Origin: Bactrocera neohumeralis
Lineage: Eukaryota; Arthropoda; Insecta; Diptera; Tephritidae
Length of the DNA stretch: 64,000 nucleotides
Direction of reading: 5' to 3'
Assembly: GCF_024586455.1 (NCBI RefSeq)
Contig: NC_065923.1
Location: forward strand, 70,157,076 to 70,221,075
Each line of letters starts with the position of its first letter. The first letter of the stretch is position 1. The notes beneath the pieces are model-generated. The model saw only the letters and a list, made by a program, of their open reading frames with translations, was not told the origin of the DNA and made no database searches. Below are positions 55,630 to 64,000 of the stretch, piece after piece. The position numbers and the translations under genes were made by a program.

Positions 55630-57820
55630 AAAATTAAATTTCGTAATTTTTATTTAACTGTTTATATGTATAATGCCCCTTCAAAGAATAACAAATCGGA
55701 GAAAACTATTTTTTCTGCCTTACAAATGGATATAAACTCTTAATTCCAGCCACTTTATTGCAAGAATTGAAATTTTTAAATACCTAAATTTTCAAATAAA
55801 TTTTAATGCTCCCCCAGTGCTTAGTTCTGGTTACATTTTCACTATACATTTGTTGGCATGAGTTAAAACTTTTTTTGAATTATTTTTTTTCTGCAAATTT
55901 ATATAATTTTATCGCCAATAAAAGCGCTTAATTTCAAATTTGATTACTGTCAAATTTCCGAAAAGCTTATCTACAGTGTAAACAATCAAAATTATTGCCA
56001 AACGAAATCAAAAATTTGTATAAATTAACGCAAGCTTCACTGGCACACGCACACATTAAACGCTTTTACACAATAATTTGATAAATTTAATTGCGCTAAC
56101 GGCTTATAATATGCAATTTTATTAGCGAAGCAAATTAAAATGCTAACCAAACATCTAACTTCGGCGCACACATAAATTGCCAAAGTGTTTTAATAGCTAA
56201 CGGAGTTGCTACACACGCTTCTGTGTTCTGTGTTTGTATAAGTACGTGGATGAAGGGAGCGGTGTTGGCGCTTAGGAGTAGGCAATTTCAATTTTACCAC
56301 CAATTAAATGTTTGTACATTGCCAGCAAGAGTGAGAGTGTGCGTGCGAAAGTTGCGTGGAGTGAGAGCGCACTTAAAAACTTTGTGCCATGATGCATTCA
56401 TCTAACTGACTGAGTGTTCCAGTCAGAGTGACATTTTGTCTATGCGTCGCTGCTCGTAAACGTTAGATATAACGGCAAACGACAAGCGCACCTTCATAGC
56501 TAACAGCCTCTAAGGTGAGTTAGTGCCGCATACACACGCTCCCAGCCACTCGCTCATTTTATGAGTTGACTATATCTGTACATATAAGTACATATATAAC
56601 GCTGCTTGTAGTGCGTTCAAACTTTTGCTATAAACATTTCAAATGGAATTTTGTCATATTTTGTAAAAATGCATACACATACATATATGTATATGTGTGT
56701 GTGTGTCTGTTTGTTGGCTGACTTGTTTAAGTGGAGTTTGAAAATGAGCGGCGCGCAGGGAGCCACCGAATGACTGTTGTGTTGAGTGCTGAGTTTTAAA
56801 TGCATATGACATGTAAACAATACCTGAACGTAAAATTTTAACAATATCCTGCTGCATGGCTTAGCAATAGCAAAAACTACAACAACAACTTCGACAACTA
56901 AAAAAGCAATAAAAACAACTAACAACAATGGTGTAGGAAATTTCGTAGAGATAATGTTTGCCGCCGTAAGCTAGCGAGCGCACATGAATGAGTCGATTTT
57001 ACAACTATGCATGCATGCGTGTTGTTGCTGTTGTTGGCAAGTTCAGTGAAACATTTCTCAACTCAACACAAACTACTTACAACTGCCACTTCAAACTCGT
57101 AACTCATAAAGCTTTAAATGACATATAACTGTTGTCAAATGAAATGTCAGTGTGAGTGAGTGAGTGAGTGGCTGCACCATAAATATAACTGTATAAACTT
57201 GTACTTTTGCGTATATGGGTGCGTGGGTGAGTGCCAAGCAACGGTGTGTGGTGTGTGGCTGTCACGGTGAGCACAAAAAAGTTATTAGCAATTATTTTGC
57301 CAACAATAAAATTTTGTAATAAAGCAACGTTGCCATGGCATAATGCCACAGCAGCATTCCGCAGGCACTCAAGCGCACGCAGGTGCTGCATATAAGCAAA
57401 ACATACAATATATATAGTATATTGCATGTACTAAATAAGTGTATGTGTGTATATTATACAGCTTCACCTGCCTGCTGAAATGTCAGAAATGCCAATAATA
57501 CAGATTTAATTACGAAAAGCTTATTGTTTGATTTATGCAGCCGGAAAGATATCAAATGTGTTGTCTTTTAGGCATTTATGTTGAAAGTTATTTGAAATAT
57601 TTTGTGCATGTTGCAGTGGAAATTTATTTGGCAAACTATGTGGTCTATGTGATCTATGTGGCCTTAGGCGGCATAGCATGACAAGCAGAAAAGTTAGAGC
57701 GAAATATTTGAAAATATTGAATATTAATAATTGAATAAAGCTGTATACACATCAGAGAGTGGATTCATTTTGAAGAATTTTGGTATGGAATAAAGCAGCG
57801 AAAATATAGTAAATATAAAA
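55630..57820. other. Intronic DNA, no gene seen
   Basis: AT-rich to 56.2 kb, then more balanced with TG/CA tracts (56690, 57145, 57245). Overlapping minus-strand frames at 56617-56928 and 57104-57427 derive from CA tracts. No gene is recognised. Confidence 0.45.
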
Positions 57821-57829
57821 AAAAAATTA

Positions 57830-58880
57830 ACTACGTTTGCACCGTTGCTATATACGTAATGCGCTTCATTAATACAAACGTTTCTTTAGAAAAACTTAAT
57901 TCCGATGGTACAGTTTGTATAACAACTATACGCTATAGTCGTCCGACCTTGAAAATTTATTCAGACATTGTAGTAATGCTTTGAACAATAATCCATGTCA
58001 AATTTTGTGAGGATATCTCTTGAAATGCTAAAATTTTCCATACAAGCACTTGATACCGATTGTTTAGTTTGTTTGGAAGCTGTATGCTATAGTGACTTGA
58101 TCAAAATAAATTCACCGTGGATTACATTGCTGCCTAAGGCAATAACCCATGTAAAGTTTTGTGAAGATATCTCTTCAAATAAAAAAGTTATCCATACAAG
58201 CACTTGATACCGATTGTTTAGTTTGTTTGGAAGCTGAATGCTATAATACTTTGATCAGAATAATTTTTTTGGAGATTGTATTACAGCCTTAGACAATAAC
58301 CTTTGTAAAATTTTGTGAAGATATCTCTTCAAATAAAAAAGTTGTCTATACAAGCACTTGGTTCTGATCATTCAGTTTGTATGGCAGCTATACGCTATAT
58401 TTGTCCGATCTGAACAATTTCTTCGCATATTACATTATTGCCTTAGATAATAACTCATGCTAAATTTCGTGAAAATATCTCGTCAAATAAAAAAGTTATC
58501 CATACAAGCACTTGATACCGATTGTTTAGTTTGTTTGGAAGCTGTATGCTATAGTGTTTTGATCAGAATAATTTTTTCGGAGATTGTATTACAGCCTTAG
58601 ACAATAACCTTTGTAAAATTTTGTGAAGATATCTCTTCAAATAAAAAAGTTGTCTATACAAGCACTTGGTTCTGTTCAATTCAGTTTGCATGGCAGCTAT
58701 ACGCTATATTTGTCCGATCTGAAAAATTTCCCTCAAGATTGTGGCGCTACTTTAGACAATAACCTATACCAAATAACGTGATAATATGGTGTCAAATAAA
58801 AAAGTTTTCCATACAAGGACTTGATTTGGAGCGCTCACAGTTTTTATAGCAGCTATATGCTAATAAGGGTCCGATATCGA
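57830..58880 (+). repeat. 154-bp tandem array, seven units with higher-order copies
   Basis: The TAYGCTATA word lies at 57929, 58083, 58237, 58391, 58545, 58700 and 58856: spacings 154, 154, 154, 154, 155 and 156. Units near 58.23 and 58.54 kb read CTTGATACCGATTGTTTAGT. The following units (58.38 and 58.69 kb) read CTTGGTTCTG and TATTTGTCCGATCTGAA. The pair is therefore repeated as a ~308-bp block. The start TTTGCACCGTTGCTATATAC resembles the 52.07-kb element's start. The GGGTATAAA-type end is not seen, so this copy lacks its 3' end. Confidence 0.92.
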
Positions 58881-58899
58881 CAAAAAAAAAATAACTAAG

Positions 58900-60900
58900 A
58901 GATAAAAGTACATTGAAAAATTCCAGTTCAACAACATAAAAACTGTAAAGATCCAACATATACAATTCAATTTGCGCTTTCAACAGTTTTATACAACAAC
59001 AAGACCACTTAATTGAATTTGTAATACACGAGAGCGCAAGAATCGTCAAATTTTATAAAATTGAGGCTCCAACCCGCCCAAAAGCAAATTCAATATGGCA
59101 AAAAGCGGCACTTGATGCGTATGACCACCAGCCAATGTGAATGCATAAATTATTTGACTATAATTAAAATCAATTTTTGGCTTGGCTGACGCAGCTGCAG
59201 CATAGCAATGCGCTGTGCGTGAGTGCATATGTGGCAATGGCGTCGAAAGCCACCAGAGCAGCAAAAAAAATACAAGCAATAACAAAAACGGACGGTACAA
59301 TAACGAAAGCAACAGCGCCATTAATAACAATGATAACGGGCACACACACACACACTAATATAAATACATGCATGTCAATATATGCATACAAAAACATAAT
59401 AGTTGTCATAGTAGCCGGCGCTGTCAGCTTCACCCACCGCTGCTGTTGCTGTGGCATTAAGCCGCCACTGACGCTGATGCGCCTCGAAGTATGCAACGTA
59501 ATGCCTTGACAACGCATATGCGTTGTGTATACAGTATTTTTGGTATGGTAGAGGTGAGGCCACATACTTGTGATGAGTAAGTGCAGCGTTATGTTTGCTG
59601 GCGTTATGTGTGTGTGCAGGAAAATTTGCATGCTGACAGCGTCGGATGGGTCATACAGCCATGGATTTTATGCGTATTCATGCTGTCTCCTGCCAACAGC
59701 CAGCCAGCGCCAGTCACCATTAGCAAAAATGGTATCTCACATGTGTAGCATGTGTTTGTGCGTATGCGTGTGTGTTTGTGTTTGGTTGGCATAAAAGCTC
59801 ACATGTATTGTGCATAATTTCGCTTTGCGCGCCCAATATGAAATCCAATTGCGTGAACTGTTGTTAAGGCAACAGCGGGGCGCTACCTTCTATCGGCCAC
59901 ACAAATATATGGCGTTGTTCTTTTGTTTGGCTGCTGTTAACGGCGGGATTAAAACGTGAAATGACGTCATTAACATTTTGGTTTTGACATAACCGCATAT
60001 TTTGCGTAATAAGGTAGGTTAGCGTTGCGCGTTGGCAACCCGGCGCTTGGGTCCTTTGTGTAATGCAAGCTCTAAGGACGGCAGGAAATGCATGCTTTTA
60101 CGCATAAACAGCCAGTCTGCGCACAAAACACACACACATACACAAACTACCACACCACTACAACTTCATTGCGCCCCATTTTGTTTAGCTTGTAATGAGA
60201 TTTGAATGGCAGCTGCTGCTTCTGACAGTTGAGCCGTTGCCTGCTTGCCACATGGCTCTCAACCTGTGCCACCAAAGCTTTGCCACCCACCCCTGCCCTC
60301 TAACTCTGTTTTCAATAGTTAATTTCTGCTTGCTTCTTAACTACATTGCTGTCTAGTTGCGCCTTAATTTAAGACAGAAAATTGTCTGGGTCAGCCTTGC
60401 ACAGCCACCCTAGCCATGCAGCCAGCTTAAGCGCAAAACTGCCTCCCTCTTCTCTTTCTCAAATTGCCAATCTCTCGCCTCGCATTGCTGCTCTTGCGGT
60501 TATTTGCAGCAATGCTACGGCTCTACCCTGCTGTCCATCTAGCGGGTATCCTTCAACGTTGGTTTAATTAAAATGCAAGCCTACTCAAGCTAGCCACACG
60601 CACACACACAGCCAGCTGCCCATGCAATGGTCCGTTATGCATGTAGTTATTAATGCATGGTGTGGTATTCTCCACTAGGCATTGACTTGTGGTGTGCACC
60701 ACTGCAATCTGACGGAAATAACAAAGGAAGTCAACGGGTCAAATCGAAAGAGGCAATCAATTTCTTGTTATTTTTTCGCTTACTACTAATGATTATGGAA
60801 GTGGCTTTGTGGCGAGTGAAGAGCAAAGGCAGCAAGATGATAAAATTGGTGTGTGCTTGGTGGTAGTAGTTTGCAGGGATTTTGTGGTGAAAGCAAATTA
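58900..60900. other. GC-richer intronic block without a supportable gene
   Basis: Frames on both strands between 59.05 and 59.8 kb (up to 153 codons minus at 59170-59631 and 110 plus at 59177-59509) overlap almost completely. They contain no recognised domain, and include CA/TG tracts at 59340 and 59760. This looks like unique noncoding DNA. Confidence 0.5.
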
Positions 60901-60909
60901 ATTTGGCAC

Positions 60910-61640
60910 GATCATTGAAATATGAGTTATGTATTACGATTGAATTTGACTTAAGACTTAATTATTAATTTGCTTCTATGTATTATCAATAATTAGTTTT
61001 TAAGTAAGATTTAAAAATTAAGAATTATGAATTTGGACTTATGACTTTTGATTTATGAAATATGAGTTATGAATTATGGTTATGAATTTTGAATTGTGAA
61101 TAATGAATTATGACTTATGAATTATGAATTATGATTATGAATTTTGAATTGTGAATAATGAACTATGAATTATGAATTATGAATTTTGAATTATGAATTA
61201 TTAGTTATGAATTATGAATTATGAATTTTTAGTTATGAATTATGAATTATGGAGAATTAAGAATTAAAAATCAATAATTAGGAATCAATAATTAAGAATT
61301 AAGAAAAAGGTATTAAGAATTAATTATGAATTAGGAACTATGAATTATGAGTTATGAATTATAATTATGAATAACGAATAATGAATTATGAATTATAAAT
61401 TATAGGGAATTAAGAATCAATAATTAGGAATCAATAATTAAGAATTAAAAATTAAGGATGAATTGGCATTGGCATTAAGAATGAATTTTTAATTCAGAAT
61501 TAAAACTAAGAATTATGAATTAAGAAGTATAAACTTTTAATAAAGGATGAACGATTAAGAAATATGAATTATGACTTATCATTGACTTGTATTGAATCAA
61601 TAATAATTTTTGAAAGAATTAAGAATAATGGTTTCGAAGT
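60910..61640 (+). repeat. Imperfect GAATTAT heptamer simple repeat
   Basis: Dozens of GAATTAT, GAGTTAT, GACTTAT and GAATTAA words lie in near-continuous 7-9 bp phase, densest at 61030-61260 and 61320-61400. The repeat drifts from GAATTATGAATTAT to AAGAATTAAGAAT along its length and then fades. Confidence 0.9.
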
Positions 61641-63080
61641 TATGAATACGTTTGAACTATCATTTGTTTTGCACTAGGAATGGTGAGTGAATTTATCATA
61701 AATCAGTTAAAATTATGAATTCGTTTTTATAATTTTCAGTTTCCTTTAAGAAATAATTTCACTAAAAAACTATATGTCTCAATATTGAATCACTACGCAT
61801 TTGTAGATTTCGAAAAATTCCCAATAGTAATTTCTTTAGCCACAAGGCTAAGCGCTTTAACATTTTTTCAATATTTCCAACCACGTAATCCTTTTCGACA
61901 CTTCTAATGACGCCCTCAAGTGTTTGTGCTAATTTGCTTGCGCACTTCACTCAGCAGCTGTTGACAGGCAGCTATCGTCTTCGGTGCAGAACAAGTGCAA
62001 CATATGAGTACGAGTATATACGTATGTATGTATGTATAAACCTGTGTGTTTGTATGTAAGTTGAGATTGGCATAAGCACTCGTCAACCGCTCGAGCTAAG
62101 CTGGCTGACTGATAGACATGCAGACAGGCGAGACCGGCAATTTTCGCCGCCAATGCAATGGAACCATAACCCAATGCAGTCTTCAAGGCGCTCAAGCATA
62201 CACGCATACATACATTGGCATATGCTTATGATTACAATTTGCTGCAAGAACATGTGTAGCTTGAGTAAAGTGAAAAGCCGCACTCAACACCACTGCTGTT
62301 CAACTCAAATGCACTTCACTTATGATTACTGTCAGTCAGTTAGTCAGTCAGCCAGCAAGCTAGCTAGGCACTCAGGCAGCGAGTGTGGCAACCTGCTGCT
62401 TAACATGCATACAGCTGCTATAGAAATGCGTTGGCATTGCAATGCTACTTATGCAAATTGCAAGGCTACCGCCATAAACGACAGCAACAACAACAAGCCG
62501 TTTGAGTCACCAACAACAATAATAAATACAATTTCTACCGGCAGGCATACCGACATACCGTTAACTGTTGCCAATATCGCAAGTCGAAATTAAAGCAATG
62601 GGCGTAGCCTATAAGCAGGCGCATGGACGCAACGCTAGACTGTGCTATGTCATGCAACCCTCAGTGCTGTTTGCCGTTGTTGGTGGCTGGTGGCGGCGTG
62701 TTGCAAGCATTATTGAAGCAACATGCCATTTTTATTCTCCTGACAAAACTGTCAGTTGCACATTCAGCATGTTAGCACACATAGCATATATGTGTGGGTG
62801 TTGTATATGTCTTTCTATAGATTCTTGTATCAGACTAGGGTTGCTATTGGTGCCAGTGATTAATTTAGTTGATTGCGCGTTTTGTCATTGACTCTTTTTC
62901 TTTGAGTATACCAGGTTGTTATTCAGCTGAGTGGCGCTAACTGTTAGCTTGTAGCTTTCATAAGTCTAAAATGAATGCATTAATCGAAGAACTATTTTAA
63001 TTCTTTTAAGTGAAAGCCTCCACATTGAAATTATGGCCATGATATTAGTTGGAAGAAGTCAAGAGTCGTTTTCTAAAGAA
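61640..63080. other. Intronic DNA with CAGTCAGT and TATGTATG tracts
   Basis: Short tetramer runs GTCAGTCAGTTAGTCAGTCA (62330-62350) and TATGTATGTATG (62022-62036). The frames at 62153-62593 and 62568-62891 show no recognised domain. No gene or RNA is supported. Confidence 0.45.
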
Positions 63081-63239
63081 TAACCGAAGTTTGTTGCCTA
63101 CATTTGGGCTGAAGTATGAAAGTAAAGTAATCAAGAGCACTGAGCGTTAAAGAGCTTAACTGATATAAATAGGAGGAGTTGATTTCTTTTTATATATAAT
63201 AACTTAGAGTAACTTTTCAAAGGCAGTCAATAAAATAAA

Positions 63240-63560
63240 TCTAAAAAATGTCGCCTAAATGTAGACAACATATGTTTTAGAGATTGCATATTTAGAGGTG
63301 TAAAAAATAGAAGTTCTGTGACGCATAGTATTTCACATGCCTATAAAATAATAAGAAAAATTTTGCCTAAAAGTAGGCAACTTATTTCTGAAATTGAATT
63401 TTCTCATATTTGGAGATAGAGAAAAATACTGTGACACATAGTATTTCACATGTCAACAAAATAAGAAAAAAGGTGCGCCTAAAAGTAGGCAACTTTTTTT
63501 GAGGTTGTATTTTTCATGTTTGGAAGTAGAAGAAAATACTGTGATGCATACAAGGGGCTT
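63240..63560 (-). repeat. 112-bp tandem array with GCCTAAAAGTAGGC box
   Basis: Boxes at 63253 (GCCTAAATGTAGAC), 63365 (GCCTAAAAGTAGGC) and 63477 (GCCTAAAAGTAGGC), each followed by AAC, are exactly 112 bp apart. Units share ATACTGTGACACATAGTATT and TCACATG, AAAATAAGAAAAA and TCATATTTGGA-like words. The box resembles the complement of GCATACTTTTAGGC but is more palindromic (GCCTA and TAGGC arms). An inverted relative, GCCTACATTTGGGC, lies at 63096-63109. Confidence 0.9.
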
Positions 63561-64000
63561 AAAATATCTTTACGTAGAAGAACTCTACATTATTTCTTAG
63601 TCACTATGTTTTTTGACAACTTACTGAAAAAATTGTGTGTTATAAAATGATACTTAAAGGCATTTGAATGAGACAAGGATACTGAGGAGTGCAAAACATT
63701 AATTGTTGACCTTTAAAACTAAATTTGAATGCTGAATACTTTTTCTTCCGATATCTCTCAGCTTAAGTTAATTCCAAATGGGGCATAAATTTATTAGAAG
63801 TTTTCTCATATTAAAATATCACAGCCGAAACCAAAAACAAGGACTTAAAAATCAAAAGCTTTCCAATAAATTCTTCACTGCAAATGTGTTTGGCTACTGC
63901 GCAAAATTTTACTCATCACTTAATAGAATTATCACCTTAACTTGACAGCTGCGTACCACTCCTTCAGTTTTCTGTAAGCGAGGCATACTCGATCAATTTT
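63560..64000. other. AT-rich intronic DNA, nothing recognised
   Basis: No open frame of note, repeat family or RNA gene was seen up to the window edge. Confidence 0.5.

Larger units (their letters stand above)
2201..64000 (-). other. bru3 upstream intron, at least 61.8 kb
   Basis: Everything upstream (minus strand) of the exon lacks other recognisable exons. CELF genes in flies have very long introns between RRM exons, so this is best read as one intron loaded with transposon remnants and tandem repeats. That it is a single uninterrupted intron is inference: the preceding RRM2 exon was not seen, and an unannotated nested gene cannot be excluded by eye. Confidence 0.7.

Noticed and set aside
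59170..59631. 153-codon minus and 110-codon plus frames over the same DNA
   Set aside because: Mutually overlapping, driven by CA/TG tracts, and lacking recognised motifs.

Overview
The window reads as AT-rich nuclear DNA from a higher (acalyptrate) fly, most likely a true fruit fly (Tephritidae). The grounds are (CA)n/(TG)n and GTTGTTGC-type simple repeats, TATATGTATGTA tracts, a mariner remnant, a Helitron remnant, a non-LTR retrotransposon remnant, and dispersed 154-bp tandem repeats of a kind I recall from acalyptrate flies. The family assignment is inference.

The only host coding sequence I can support is one 80-nt exon on the minus strand at 2119-2198. It has a clean 3' splice site and a GTGAGT 5' splice site. 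It encodes the RNP1 strand and following part of RRM2 of a CELF/Bruno-family RNA-binding protein, best matching bruno-3 (bru3). The rest appears to be intron of that gene: about 2.1 kb downstream of the exon and at least 61.8 kb upstream of it. No other exon, tRNA, rRNA or intact gene was found. The other long open frames are low-complexity, overlap one another on both strands, or show no recognisable family.

Layout: 0.95-1.13 kb, 154-bp-repeat fragment; 1.13-2.08 kb, ~105-bp array with core TTCGAAAATTTTCGAA, ending next to the exon; 6.1-6.4 kb, a foldback and a 151-bp MITE; 10.0-10.9 kb, array with the 16-bp palindrome TTAAACTCGAGTTTAA; 14.7-15.0 kb, ACTAGT array; 17.2-18.6 kb, arrays with box GCATACTTTTAGG; 26.5-27.06 kb, the same box inverted; 27.08-27.48 kb, 154-bp repeats; 29.3-30.8 kb, AAAGCTT arrays; 33.6-34.6 kb, dead mariner; 36.8-37.55 kb, dead Helitron helicase; 37.55-37.97 kb, hairpin minisatellite; 38.5-41.25 kb, TTCGGAGT repeats and more boxes; 42.7-44.3 kb, GTTGCCACC array; 47.3-48.0 kb, 206-bp box array; 50.2-50.9 kb, 144-bp array; 52.07-53.14 kb and 57.83-58.88 kb, 154-bp arrays; 54.6-55.6 kb, retrotransposon RNase H remnant; 60.9-61.6 kb, GAATTAT simple repeat; 63.2-63.6 kb, 112-bp box array.

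The main unexplained signal is that many tandem arrays with dissimilar flanks have periods or half-periods near 105-135 bp, and each is anchored by a short, unusually conserved and often palindromic core. One core (GCATACTTTTAGGCG and its complement) recurs on both strands from 6.8 to 63.5 kb, inside arrays of 59, ~120/245, 206 and 112 bp and also singly. That pattern is what a protein-binding or recombination box would look like, but no function is shown by the sequence alone.
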